Made by a program: the position numbers and the translations under genes
From: Bacteroidia bacterium
Lineage (GTDB): Bacteria; Bacteroidota; Bacteroidia; Flavobacteriales; Schleiferiaceae
Reading direction: 5' to 3'
Length of the DNA: 64,000 nucleotides
Assembly (NCBI GenBank): GCA_030424545.1
Contig: JAUHWL010000006.1
Span: forward strand, 1-64,000
Shown: in pieces, positions 1 to 12,221 of the stretch
How the letters are laid out: every line of letters begins with the position of its first letter
How positions within the stretch are numbered: position 1 is the stretch's first letter
Notes under the pieces: generated by a model
The model's database searches: none
Seen by the model: only the letters and a program-made list of their open reading frames with translations
What the model was told of the DNA's origin: nothing

Positions 1-49
1 AAAGCCCAATGCGGCACTATAATTTTTGTAGCTCAAAATTATTGCCCAC

Positions 50-79
50 AAAAAAGACCGCGTTAAACGGCCTTTTTTG
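50..79 (+). terminator. weak hairpin with T-tract
   Basis: An A-rich arm with CCG pairs with CGG and a T-rich arm around the loop CGTTAAA, with one mismatch, and is followed by a T-run. It looks like an intrinsic terminator for a gene that lies before the window, and it sits just ahead of the small gene at 144. Confidence 0.45.
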
Positions 80-143
80 TGTTGTGTTTTTTACGGAAAA
101 GAGGGTTGTGCATCAGCTACCATTGTTAGCCACCGTTTTTATT

Positions 144-353
144 ATGAAAAGAATTATTGAACAGCTAAAAGAACAGCGACAAAAAGCTGAACAAACATTT
201 ATTAAGAACAGCTTTATTAAAAGAAACTGTAAAATTGATGCGCCTTGCCCCGATACAGATTCGGATTTAGATACTATCGCTGAATTAAACCAAGCTATTA
301 GTATTTTAGAAAACTATGGTGCAGCGAAAGAGTCTATCTTAAATGGTGGCTAA
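144..353 (+). CDS. small hypothetical protein (69 aa)
   Basis: I do not recognise this gene. From the ATG at 144 it encodes a charged, mostly helical protein. A Lys/Arg/Gln-rich first third (MKRIIEQLKEQRQKAEQ) resembles a coiled coil, a short Cys-containing stretch (NCKIDAPCPDTD) follows, and a second helix ends the protein. There is no signal peptide or membrane segment. The reading frame stays open upstream to position 9, but that part crosses a terminator-like hairpin, so the ATG at 144 is preferred. It converges on the TonB receptor gene, with two palindromes between them. Confidence 0.5.
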   Translation: MKRIIEQLKEQRQKAEQTFIKNSFIKRNCKIDAPCPDTDSDLDTIAELNQAISILENYGAAKESILNGG

Positions 354-360
354 CAATTGA

Positions 361-380
361 ATAAACGCAATTGCGTTTAT
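361..380. repeat. perfect 20-bp palindrome
   Basis: ATAAACGCAATTGCGTTTAT is its own reverse complement. It begins seven bases after the stop codon of the small gene, between convergent genes. It could be the stem of a bidirectional terminator or a protein-binding site. Confidence 0.7.
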
Positions 381-393
381 CCGCTAATTATAG

Positions 394-419
394 GAAATAA
401 AAACAATTACGTTTATTTC
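394..419. repeat. imperfect 26-bp palindrome related to the one at 361
   Basis: GAAATAAA at the left pairs with TTTATTTC at the right around a centre containing AATTACG. The motif AATTACGTTTAT differs by one base from AATTGCGTTTAT in the palindrome at 361-380, so the two are probably copies of one element. It also lies downstream of the TonB receptor stop and could end that transcript. Confidence 0.55.
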
Positions 420-500
420 TTCTTCATGCGCGACAATAAATTCTGCATCGCGTCATTTCCAAAAATAGCTTTTCGCGTTGTAAAAAGAGTTTTTTACGTG

Positions 501-2822
501 CTAAAAATGAAACGTTAATCGCAAGCTAACGTTAATGCCTAAATCATTCGCGAAGTAGCGCATCCGGTTTAGGTAATCGCGGTACACGGTATTCAGTAAA
601 TTTTCGGCACGCAAGCCAACATCAAGCATGTTGTTGGTAAACTTAAAGCTGGTGTTTGCCTCGGCACCTAGTAAAAAATAGGCGTTTGGTGGCGCCAGAA
701 AATCTTGTCCAGGTAAATATCCTTTTTGTTGTGCCACATATTTTCCGCTAATGCCAACAGAATTGTTGGTACTTTTGCCCCAGTTTTTTAAAGCATAATT
801 GGCACTTAGCAACAAGTTATTTGGTGGCATATATATTAAAGGTATATCCACTTTTATTTCATCACCTTTTAAGTAGGCATATTTTAGTACAAACTTTAAA
901 TTTTCGGTAGCCTGATAAGAAGTTAAAAAATCAAACCCATAAATTCTGGCGTCTGTTTGCGTGTACTCAAACACCGGGAAACTACCCGAAATGGTTAATT
1001 CAAATTCGCCCGTGGGCTTTAGGTAGATGTAATCTATAATTTGCTGATAATATCCCGTAACCTGTAAGAATACTTTTTGCTTTAAATTAGATTCAACCGT
1101 AAGTAAAGCTTTTATAGAATTTTCGGCATGTAGATTTGGGTTGCCATATTCTATGCTTGCCAACCCTTGATGCAAACCAGAGCTGTACAACTCGTTTACC
1201 TCGGGTGCTCTTTGTACAATTCCAAAATCGGCCTTGGCAATGAATGCCGAAGAAAAAGAGTATTTGGCTCCGGCAGAAAAGCCGTAGTTCTGAAAATCGC
1301 GGTTCTCTCTTTTAATTTCTCTAGGAAAAGTTGATGAAATGGTAATGGCTTGTAGGTATCTATAATCATATCGGCCACCAACTTCTACATAAAGTTTAGA
1401 GATGTATTTCTGGTAAATGGCATAAGCGGCCATTTGGTTAGATTGATAATCGGGGATTAACGGCAACCGATCTGTAGCAGCATTATCATTTGTATTATTA
1501 ATATAGGTGTATTGCAATCCTGATTTTAGGGTTCCGCCACCAGAAAGTACGTTGGTGTAAACGCCTTCCATAAAATTGTTGAGCTGTTTAATGCTTAAAG
1601 AAGGTGAATTGTTGTAGCTGTTTCTTCTTACATCAAACTCTTTGCGGTTGTTTATTTGTATGCCGTTTTTAAATTCAATAACCTGATGGTCGTCTAGCAA
1701 GTAGGTTAAACTGTATTTTATAAGTTGATGTTTTACCTTTTGGCTTGGCGCTTCTATCTGGTAAGAGAAGTAATCTTTGGTAAAAAAGGGTTCGTCTCTA
1801 AACATGGCCAAAATCAAATCGCTGCTATTGCTAATATGCGAACCTCTTAAAATACCAAGTTGCGTTTGAAAATGGCTAAAGTATGCCGAGAATTTAAGCC
1901 GATGACCAAAACCTTTTTCGTATTGGCCAGCAAAATTTAGCTCTCTGTTGCCGGTGTTGGTTAAGTAATATGTGGGGCTTTTTCTATCGCCAATAAGTTT
2001 TGTTGTGCCAAGTACGCGCCAAGATCCCCAAGAGTTGCTCTTTTCTAACTGAACATTTAAGGTGTTTCCGAGTCCGTTTGTTTGAAAAACATAATTAACT
2101 CTACCGTGCAAATGTGGTTCGGTGCCTAAAGTGGCAGGTTCAACCAAAACAACACCACCTAAATTTACGCCACCATAGGCCAAAGCACTTGCCCCTTTTA
2201 CCACAGAAATGTGGTTTGCTACAAAAGGATCTATTTCTGGAGCATGATCATTACCCCATTGTTGGCCACTTTGCGCAATACCGTTGTTAATTATGCCCAC
2301 GCGGTTTCCATACAAACCATGAATAATGGGTTTAGAAATTCCGGCTCCGGTATTTAAACTACTTACGCCAGCAATGTTTTCTATGGTTTGCGCAATGTTT
2401 TTGTTGGCATTGGCAGCAATTTCAGATTCGTTTATGGTGCTGCTTGTTTGCGAAACTTGTTCGTTACGTTCTCCATGAACGGTTACCTCGTTCATTAATT
2501 CTATATGATGATATAGATATATAACAAACGAGGTATCCTTTTTTAAATCTAAATACAATACTTCGGGCGAGCAGCCCATATGTGCAATGCGTATATGATA
2601 TTGGTTTTGGCACAACTGCGTAAACGTAAAACTACCGTTTGCATCGGTAAGTTTTTGTTGCCCTACCGGATTAAGATCAATTGTTGCATCCTTTAAGAAG
2701 GTTCCCGTGGTTGCATCAATTACGTTTCCGGTAATTTTATAGTTGCAATTTTGCCCAATAGCAAGAAAAGAACAAAGCACAAAAATTATTGAGCTCGCCT
2801 GTTTATTGTATTTCCACATCAA
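501..2822 (-). CDS. TonB-dependent outer-membrane receptor, probably for zinc or a related metal
   Basis: The product has 773 aa. A signal peptide (about residues 1-24) is followed by a carboxypeptidase-regulatory-like beta-sandwich (about 27-105), a TonB plug (about 120-230) and a long 22-strand-type barrel ending in Phe (TFHF), as expected for BAM insertion. The plug contains WGNDHAPEIDP (about 189-199), which resembles the DHA-x3-DP signature of ZnuD-type zinc receptors; this is my reading, not a search result. It is the last gene of a three-gene leftward cassette and overlaps the preceding lipoprotein gene by 20 bases, which suggests translational coupling. The His-rich first gene supports a metal substrate. 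Copper or another metal cannot be excluded. Confidence 0.8.
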   Translation of the reverse strand: MMWKYNKQASSIIFVLCSFLAIGQNCNYKITGNVIDATTGTFLKDATIDLNPVGQQKLTDANGSFTFTQLCQNQYHIRIAHMGCSPEVLYLDLKKDTSFVIYLYHHIELMNEVTVHGERNEQVSQTSSTINESEIAANANKNIAQTIENIAGVSSLNTGAGISKPIIHGLYGNRVGIINNGIAQSGQQWGNDHAPEIDPFVANHISVVKGASALAYGGVNLGGVVLVEPATLGTEPHLHGRVNYVFQTNGLGNTLNVQLEKSNSWGSWRVLGTTKLIGDRKSPTYYLTNTGNRELNFAGQYEKGFGHRLKFSAYFSHFQTQLGILRGSHISNSSDLILAMFRDEPFFTKDYFSYQIEAPSQKVKHQLIKYSLTYLLDDHQVIEFKNGIQINNRKEFDVRRNSYNNSPSLSIKQLNNFMEGVYTNVLSGGGTLKSGLQYTYINNTNDNAATDRLPLIPDYQSNQMAAYAIYQKYISKLYVEVGGRYDYRYLQAITISSTFPREIKRENRDFQNYGFSAGAKYSFSSAFIAKADFGIVQRAPEVNELYSSGLHQGLASIEYGNPNLHAENSIKALLTVESNLKQKVFLQVTGYYQQIIDYIYLKPTGEFELTISGSFPVFEYTQTDARIYGFDFLTSYQATENLKFVLKYAYLKGDEIKVDIPLIYMPPNNLLLSANYALKNWGKSTNNSVGISGKYVAQQKGYLPGQDFLAPPNAYFLLGAEANTSFKFTNNMLDVGLRAENLLNTVYRDYLNRMRYFANDLGINVSLRLTFHF

Positions 2823-3369
2823 AACTTACTTCAATATCGGTTTCACCACCCGCATTTGTAATGTCGTTATCTGCAACACCTGGTGCAGTTTTGTCGGGCA
2901 TATGTCTCAAAGTAATCTGAAGTACTCCGTTTTCGGCACCCATAGTTTCCAAAGTAGTTTTCAAACCTATTGGGTTACCATCTATATCGGCATCGGCATA
3001 AAGTATATTTATACTTAATGTGTTTTTCGTGTCATAAAAAAACTGATGTTCAGCTCCTTCTTCTTCTACCTCTTCGGTGATGTCTTCTGCAGGAACTTCT
3101 TGTTCATTCAAAAGTGTTAAGCTTCCGTTGTAAAGTGTATTGGCCAAGAGTGTATCAGAAGTTAATTCTGGTGCGTTGCCTCCCGGGCCATCCAAGTCTT
3201 TAAAAACAAAAGTTGCAGTGTCCGATAAATCAGAAGAGATTAGCGTATAAGTAAAGGTTGTAATCAGTTCTTCCTCGTTCGGAATTACAGGATCGGTTTT
3301 TTCTTTAGTACAAGATGATAATGCAAAAAGGCCTATAGCCATTGCCGTTATTGATTTTTGAAAATACAT
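2803..3369 (-). CDS. lipoprotein of the metal-receptor cassette
   Basis: The 188-aa product begins with a lipoprotein signal peptide and lipobox (ALSSC, Cys about residue 20). The mature part has an acidic opening (NEEELITTFTYTL), a very acidic patch with one His (about 90-105) and a second His (RHMPDK). It resembles small lipoproteins found beside TonB receptors in Bacteroidota, some annotated as 'type 1 periplasmic binding fold superfamily'. It probably sits at the outer membrane and helps the receptor next to it bind metal; this is inferred from position and composition. It follows the His-rich gene by 72 bases and overlaps the receptor gene. Confidence 0.65.
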   Translation of the reverse strand: MYFQKSITAMAIGLFALSSCTKEKTDPVIPNEEELITTFTYTLISSDLSDTATFVFKDLDGPGGNAPELTSDTLLANTLYNGSLTLLNEQEVPAEDITEEVEEEGAEHQFFYDTKNTLSINILYADADIDGNPIGLKTTLETMGAENGVLQITLRHMPDKTAPGVADNDITNAGGETDIEVSFDVEIQ

Positions 3370-3441
3370 GGTATATAATATTAGCGTTTTGTATAATAAG
3401 TTAGTTCACTGTTTCGGTAACAAAACAGTTTAAAAAATAAA

Positions 3442-3843
3442 TTATACAGTGCTGGGTGGTCCTCTAAGAAGGTAATTCGTAAATGAATTTCTAAGGACGG
3501 GTACAGATTGAACAACAATCTGTGTGGAACTTGAAACTATTGTAACCTTAAATTGTGATTTATAAGCTACAGTTTTAGATGGGTTGGAGAGAAAATGACA
3601 ATAAATACAATCATCTTCATCCGCCACAAGGTGATCATGCCCTATACATTCGTCTGATTTTATTCCATGATAGATAAACTCAAAGCACGCATCTTCATCA
3701 TGGCCATAAATTTTTTGGTGTTCGTGAACGTGTTTACCTTCTTCATGATCATGTGTAATCGGCAAAAAGGATTCTGCATATGCCAAAATTAGGAACAAGC
3801 AAAAGCCACGATAAACAATATTTCGAACGTTAAGAGATCTCAT
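3442..3843 (-). CDS. His-rich exported metal-binding protein, first gene of the cassette
   Basis: The 133-aa product has an N-terminal hydrophobic segment (about residues 10-27), then a dense run of His and acidic residues (THDHEEGKHVHEHQ, then GHDEDAC, GHDHLVADEDD) and a CIYCH motif. It ends in LRGPPSTV. The CxxC plus a C-terminal RGPP recalls short periplasmic or membrane proteins of the DUF2946 type, but I am not certain of the family. The composition indicates zinc or copper binding in the periplasm or at the outer membrane. The ATG lies only seven bases after a TATATTTG box, which is embedded in an inverted repeat, so the cassette is probably repressed by a metalloregulator and its mRNA is nearly leaderless. 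Confidence 0.65.
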   Translation of the reverse strand: MRSLNVRNIVYRGFCLFLILAYAESFLPITHDHEEGKHVHEHQKIYGHDEDACFEFIYHGIKSDECIGHDHLVADEDDCIYCHFLSNPSKTVAYKSQFKVTIVSSSTQIVVQSVPVLRNSFTNYLLRGPPSTV

Positions 3844-3844
3844 G

Positions 3845-3865
3845 TTGCAGCAAATATAGTTGCAA
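3845..3865 (-). promoter_or_regulatory. -7 box inside an operator-like inverted repeat
   Basis: On the plus strand TTGCAGC, seven bases, GTTGCAA forms 7-bp arms with one mismatch. The leftward TATATTTG box (3851-3858) occupies the centre, so a bound repressor would block the promoter. A 13-bp stretch, TATAGTTGCAAAA, occurs here (3855-3867) and again at 3883-3895. Confidence 0.6.
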
Positions 3866-3882
3866 AAGGCAAGAGCTGTGTT

Positions 3883-3905
3883 TATAGTTGCAAAATTTGC
3901 GGCAA
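3883..3905. promoter_or_regulatory. second operator-like copy upstream of the metal cassette
   Basis: TATAGTTGCAAAA repeats the sequence at 3855 exactly, 28 bases further upstream. It contains the palindrome GCAAAATTTGC (3890-3900) and ends in GGCAA. It may be a second binding site of the same regulator. Confidence 0.45.
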
Positions 3906-4012
3906 TTGATTGTTATTATTACCCCATATTTTTTGTTGCATATATAATATAGGTATCGTTATGAATATATTGAGCTAACCGCTGTACATTGGCCCCAACA
4001 AAAAGGTATATA

Positions 4013-4702
4013 ATGAAGAATATTTTGGTAACAGGAGCAAGCCGTGGAGTAGGGTATGCGCTTGCATCTAAATTTTTAAGCGAAGGTTACAGTGTATTCT
4101 GTGCATCGCGTAATTTAAAACCGCTGCAAGAGCTAGAACAAAAGCATCAAATGTCATGTACACTTATCCGTTTAGATCTAGAAGAAGAAGAAAGCATTTT
4201 ATCAGCTGCGCAATATTTTAAAGAGAATGCTATACAATTAGATATAGTTGTACATAATGCCGGAGCAATAATCAACAAGCCATTTGCCGATATTACAAGA
4301 AAGGAGTTAGAAATGTGCTACAATGTAAACGTACTTGGTCCATTTCAGATTACCCAAAACTTAGTGCCGTTGTTAAAAGAAGACGCCCACGTAGTATTTA
4401 TATCTAGTATGGGAGGCTTTCAAGGCACGCAAAAATTCCCGGGATTAACGGCATATAGTTCTAGCAAATCTGCGGTTGCAAGCCTAACGGAATGTTTGCA
4501 AGAAGAGTTTAAAGAAACCAAATTGGCGTTTAATTGCATTTGCCTTGGTGCCATACAAACAGAAATGTTGGCAAATGCGTTCCCAGGATACCAAGCTCCA
4601 CTCAATCCAGAACAGATTAGCGAGTATATATGTCAGTTTAGTACTACAGCACACCGCTATTTAAAGGGTAAGGTATTGCCAGTTTCATTGTCTACGCCTT
4701 GA
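4013..4702 (+). CDS. short-chain dehydrogenase/reductase (SDR)
   Basis: The protein has 229 aa and an NAD(P)-dependent Rossmann fold. It shows the dinucleotide-binding TGASRGVG (residues 7-14), NAG (about 87-89), a catalytic Ser (SSMGG) and the YSSSK catalytic Tyr-Lys pair (about 151-155). The substrate is unknown. The ATG at 4013 is chosen over a TTG at 3989 because it places the first beta-strand (NILVTGAS) directly at the N-terminus, as in the family. The gene stands alone, divergent from the metal cassette. Confidence 0.85.
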   Translation: MKNILVTGASRGVGYALASKFLSEGYSVFCASRNLKPLQELEQKHQMSCTLIRLDLEEEESILSAAQYFKENAIQLDIVVHNAGAIINKPFADITRKELEMCYNVNVLGPFQITQNLVPLLKEDAHVVFISSMGGFQGTQKFPGLTAYSSSKSAVASLTECLQEEFKETKLAFNCICLGAIQTEMLANAFPGYQAPLNPEQISEYICQFSTTAHRYLKGKVLPVSLSTP

Positions 4703-4756
4703 TTTTCAGCGAAATAAATGTGGAGGTAAAATAATTTGTAAAAAAGTAAAATAAGA

Positions 4757-4787
4757 CTTGCTAGATGTGTAAACCAGATTATATTTG
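4757..4787 (+). promoter_or_regulatory. rrn promoter P1
   Basis: CTTG at 4757-4760, 19 bases, TATATTTG at 4780-4787, followed by CACCCGC. It matches the Bacteroidota housekeeping consensus. Confidence 0.7.
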
Positions 4788-4893
4788 CACCCGCTTTTGA
4801 AGGAAAGCATGTTCATTGAAACGGTCTATTGAAAAGTCCAAAAACAAAAGGTATTTAAGTTTAGAAATAAGCATAAAATATTTTAAAAATAGT

Positions 4894-4926
4894 TTTGGTT
4901 GTTTACAATATTATAACGTACATTTG
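4894..4926 (+). promoter_or_regulatory. rrn promoter P2
   Basis: TTTG at 4894-4897, 21 bases, TACATTTG at 4919-4926, followed by the GC-rich CCGCCCC. Confidence 0.65.
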
Positions 4927-5046
4927 CCGCCCCAAAACAACGACATGTTTGAAGTTGTAAAACGGGAAGTTTTTTGAGAAAATAAACAGCGACAATTAGT
5001 GTTTTAATAAGCTTAAAAAAGCAGTCAAAAAATATTTTTATTTTTT

Positions 5047-5077
5047 GTTGGATAAGTCAAATTATAATTTATATTTG
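5047..5077 (+). promoter_or_regulatory. rrn promoter P3
   Basis: GTTG at 5047-5050, 19 bases, TATATTTG at 5070-5077, then CCGCCCC as in P2 and P5. Confidence 0.7.
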
Positions 5078-5206
5078 CCGCCCCTTAGAAACGATGAAAA
5101 TCAATTGTTTTGCAAAGGGAAGTTTATTGAAGTTATAGGTGATAATTACAGGGTGCTTTCGAGCTCCAAATAAGTTGAAAAAAGCTAAAAAATATTTGCA
5201 AAAATA

Positions 5207-5238
5207 TTAGATAGAATTAAAGACTTAACGTATGTTTG
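5207..5238 (+). promoter_or_regulatory. rrn promoter P4 (weak)
   Basis: TATGTTTG at 5231-5238 fits the -7 consensus and is followed by CCGACC. The upstream element is only a TTAG at 5207-5210, 20 bases away, so this promoter is less certain. Confidence 0.45.
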
Positions 5239-5289
5239 CCGACCGAATTAAAACTAACAAGTGTTCGTTAAAATTATTTTTTAATAAGC

Positions 5290-5319
5290 TTGCGGATATC
5301 GAAATTAGTTTTACATTTG
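5290..5319 (+). promoter_or_regulatory. rrn promoter P5, closest to 16S
   Basis: TTG at 5290-5292, 19 bases, TACATTTG at 5312-5319, then CCGCCCC. It lies about 110 bases before the mature 16S. Confidence 0.7.
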
Positions 5320-5431
5320 CCGCCCCTTTGACAGGGGTAAAAACAAGAAAACGTTCTTTAAAATATTTAGGTAAGAAGAAAAAGTGTGAAATCATTTTAA
5401 GAGTCAACTCCAAAAAATCAAATAATCTTAC

Positions 5432-6953
<1,522 letters not shown>

Positions 6954-7020
6954 AGAGTAGTTTACTCTTAATCTGGTTCCGCTTTTTCTCTTCTTACTTA
7001 TTTATACCTAATAATATAAT

Positions 7021-7094
7021 AGTCTCGTAGCTCAGCTGGTTAGAGCGCTACACTGATAATGTAGAGGTCCCCAGTTCGAGTCTGGGCGGGACTA
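7021..7094 (+). tRNA. tRNA-Ile (GAT)
   Basis: This is a 74-base cloverleaf with acceptor arms AGTCTCG and CGGGACT, D arm GCTC/GAGC, anticodon loop CTGATAA with anticodon GAT, and T arm CCCAG-TTCGAGT-CTGGG. The CCA end is not encoded. It lies in the 16S-23S spacer. Confidence 0.96.
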
Positions 7095-7151
7095 CTAATT
7101 ATGAGGATATTATAGGAAATTCTAGGGTTGAGCAAAAAAGTTTGAGTTTAT

Positions 7152-7186
7152 CTCAAAACTCAAAACTAAAAACTCATAACTATCAT
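7152..7186 (+). repeat. heptamer repeat between tRNA-Ile and tRNA-Ala
   Basis: Successive 7-base units read CTCAAAA, CTCAAAA, CTAAAAA, CTCATAA and CTATCAT. The last unit ends at the base before tRNA-Ala begins. Confidence 0.6.
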
Positions 7187-7260
7187 GGGGGATTAGCTCA
7201 GCTGGCTAGAGCGCCTGCCTTGCACGCAGGAGGTCATCGGTTCGACTCCGATATTCTCCA
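7187..7260 (+). tRNA. tRNA-Ala (TGC)
   Basis: This is a 74-base cloverleaf with acceptor arms GGGGGAT and ATTCTCC, D arm GCTC/GAGC, anticodon stem CCTGC/GCAGG with loop CTTGCAC (anticodon TGC), and T arm ATCGG/CCGAT. The CCA end is not encoded. It is the second spacer tRNA of the rRNA operon. Confidence 0.96.
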
Positions 7261-7341
7261 CAAATCTATTCAATTAGATAAAGTTCTTTGACATATTGAG
7301 AGTAACATAAGTAAATACATAAAAGTTCTAATGAGCTTTAG

Positions 7342-10222
<2,881 letters not shown>

Positions 10223-10277
10223 AGCTAGAATTTTTATGTGTTTACCGCTCTCGATATGTTAATCTTATTAAACGCTT

Positions 10278-10386
<109 letters not shown>

Positions 10387-10390
10387 TTCG

Positions 10391-10423
10391 AAGCCTCGTC
10401 AATTTATTGACGAGGCTTTTTTA
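10391..10423 (+). terminator. rRNA operon terminator
   Basis: AAGCCTCGTCAA, loop TTTA, TTGACGAGGCTT form a perfect 12-bp stem followed by a run of T. It follows the 5S gene directly. Confidence 0.92.
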
Positions 10424-10436
10424 TTTTAGACGCATA

Positions 10437-12221
10437 ATGTTTAAAAAAACTATACTTCTGCTATTGCTTTCTAGCTCATTGTTTGGTCAAGTCATTGATT
10501 CGAACAGGGTTGGTTATTCTACATTAGTCTCTTCCAAAATAATTCCATTTGATACCGTTTTAAATATTTCTACATATCATGATTTTAATGAATGGGGTAG
10601 AGATGACTTTGGTGTTGTTTCCTTGGGAAATTTAGGAGATCTAAAAGCAAATTTGACGCAAACAAATTTGCTTAATTTTCTTCCGAATTTGGGAATTGAT
10701 GGCTATTTTAAAAATTCAAATTCCTTAAAAAGTATTCCATTTTATAATGTTAAAGCTCCAACTGGTGGAATACGTTTTCAAACGGCATATGAAAAAGGTC
10801 AAATGTTTGGAGCCTTTTTTACCGTAAACCCAATAGATCGATTAAATATTTATTTAGATTTTCAACGAATAAATGCACGCGGTTTTTATTTTAATCAGCA
10901 AAACATCAGTAATAAACTCAAGCTTTCTACTCATTTTTCTACATTAAATGAGTTTTATACCGTTGCTAGCGCTGTAAGTTGGAACAAGTTTACCAATCTG
11001 GAATTCGGAGGTATTGCTGACAATCAATCTTTTGAAGAAAATTCGTTATCTAACAGAGAGTTGATAGCTGTTAATCTAACCCAGTCTGGTTCTAGAACAA
11101 ATGATTTCAACCTATTAGTAATTCAAAAAATTAATCTAATTCGAATTGATTCTACAAAGCTTGTAAAGATGTTTTATGAGTTTGATGTAAAGAGTCAATA
11201 TGTGGCTTTTACAAGTAGCGATTCTGCCTTTGTACGAGATGCAATATTTGAAGAAACTACCATACATGACTCCATCAGTTTTTCAAGATTTAATAATTTT
11301 ATTGGGCTATCGCTTTATGGCAAGAAGCACGTTTTTGATGTAGGTATAAACCATAGTTATTATACATATTCAAATCTTTTCTTATCTCAAACAGAAAATT
11401 TATTTGCATTTAAAGCCAGAACTTATGGTGAATTTGAGAAGTTTAAATATCGTGCTGAATGGGAGAATTATTTGGTAGGCGATTACCTTGGAACCTACAA
11501 TTTGGCTCTTCATATTTTGGATTTTAGTCTTCTAAAGAACTTTACACTAGATGCATCATTGGTACATGGCCTTTATAATCCGGGCTTGTTTGTTCAAAGT
11601 TTTGTAAGCAATAATTTTAATTGGGACAACGGGTTTAAAAAAATAAGGAATACAAATATTAGAGGGCGTATTTTATTGAAAGAAAAATATGGTTTTGAAG
11701 CTGGCTTTACGGTTATTGATGACGATATTTATTTCAACGAGTATGCTGTACCTGTTCAATATGATGGATTGTTGAGCAATTATTACGTACAAGCAAGTGC
11801 TGATATTAAGCTAATTGGCAAATTACGATTGGATAATAAGGTACGTTTTCAGCAAGTAAGTAACACTGATATTTTGCGAATACCTAATTGGGTTTTGAGA
11901 AACACACTTTATTACGAGGTAAGTGCCTTTAAAAATGCGTTAAACTCTCATTTTGGGATAGAATTTGAATATTTCGACTCTTTTAAAAGCAATGCGTATA
12001 TGCCTGCAACAACGGTAACGTATTTGCAGAACGATGTAGAAATAGGCAACTATCCTTATTTTAATTTCTTTTTAGATTTTAAAATACAAGAGCTTGTGTT
12101 TTTCTTGCGCTTAGAGAATATTACTCAAGGATTATTTGAGTACAATTATTACGCAGTTCCCAATTATGCTCGTCCTGATTTTAATATTAGGATTGGAGCA
12201 ACATGGCGTTTTTTTAATTAA
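10437..12221 (+). CDS. putative outer-membrane porin (Porin_10-like)
   Basis: The 594-aa product starts with a signal peptide (FKKTILLLLLSSSLFGQ, residues 2-18). The rest is rich in alternating aromatic and polar residues and ends in a beta-strand closing with WRFFN, as in outer-membrane barrels. The segments NLGDL and GGIRFQTAYEKG, and RINARGFYFNQQ after a predicted strand, resemble the Bacteroidota 'putative porin' family (Porin_10). The substrate is unknown. The ATG at 10437 is preferred over an upstream in-frame codon that lies inside the rRNA terminator. It has no clear promoter of its own between the terminator and the ATG, so read-through from the rRNA operon is possible. Confidence 0.6.
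   Translation: MFKKTILLLLLSSSLFGQVIDSNRVGYSTLVSSKIIPFDTVLNISTYHDFNEWGRDDFGVVSLGNLGDLKANLTQTNLLNFLPNLGIDGYFKNSNSLKSIPFYNVKAPTGGIRFQTAYEKGQMFGAFFTVNPIDRLNIYLDFQRINARGFYFNQQNISNKLKLSTHFSTLNEFYTVASAVSWNKFTNLEFGGIADNQSFEENSLSNRELIAVNLTQSGSRTNDFNLLVIQKINLIRIDSTKLVKMFYEFDVKSQYVAFTSSDSAFVRDAIFEETTIHDSISFSRFNNFIGLSLYGKKHVFDVGINHSYYTYSNLFLSQTENLFAFKARTYGEFEKFKYRAEWENYLVGDYLGTYNLALHILDFSLLKNFTLDASLVHGLYNPGLFVQSFVSNNFNWDNGFKKIRNTNIRGRILLKEKYGFEAGFTVIDDDIYFNEYAVPVQYDGLLSNYYVQASADIKLIGKLRLDNKVRFQQVSNTDILRIPNWVLRNTLYYEVSAFKNALNSHFGIEFEYFDSFKSNAYMPATTVTYLQNDVEIGNYPYFNFFLDFKIQELVFFLRLENITQGLFEYNYYAVPNYARPDFNIRIGATWRFFN

Larger units (their letters stand above)
4703..5431 (+). other. long rRNA leader and promoter region without genes
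   Basis: These 730 bases are AT-rich and have no convincing coding sequence. They hold five tandem promoter-like modules for the rRNA operon, listed separately. Parts of the modules are copies of each other: GGGAAGTTT-TTGA motifs follow P2 and P3, and TTAATAAGCTT occurs near 5005 and 5282. The module spacing is about 80 to 155 bases. Confidence 0.75.

Noticed and set aside
9-143. Upstream extension of the first small gene
   Set aside because: It runs through a terminator-like hairpin, and the ATG at 144 gives a more plausible protein.
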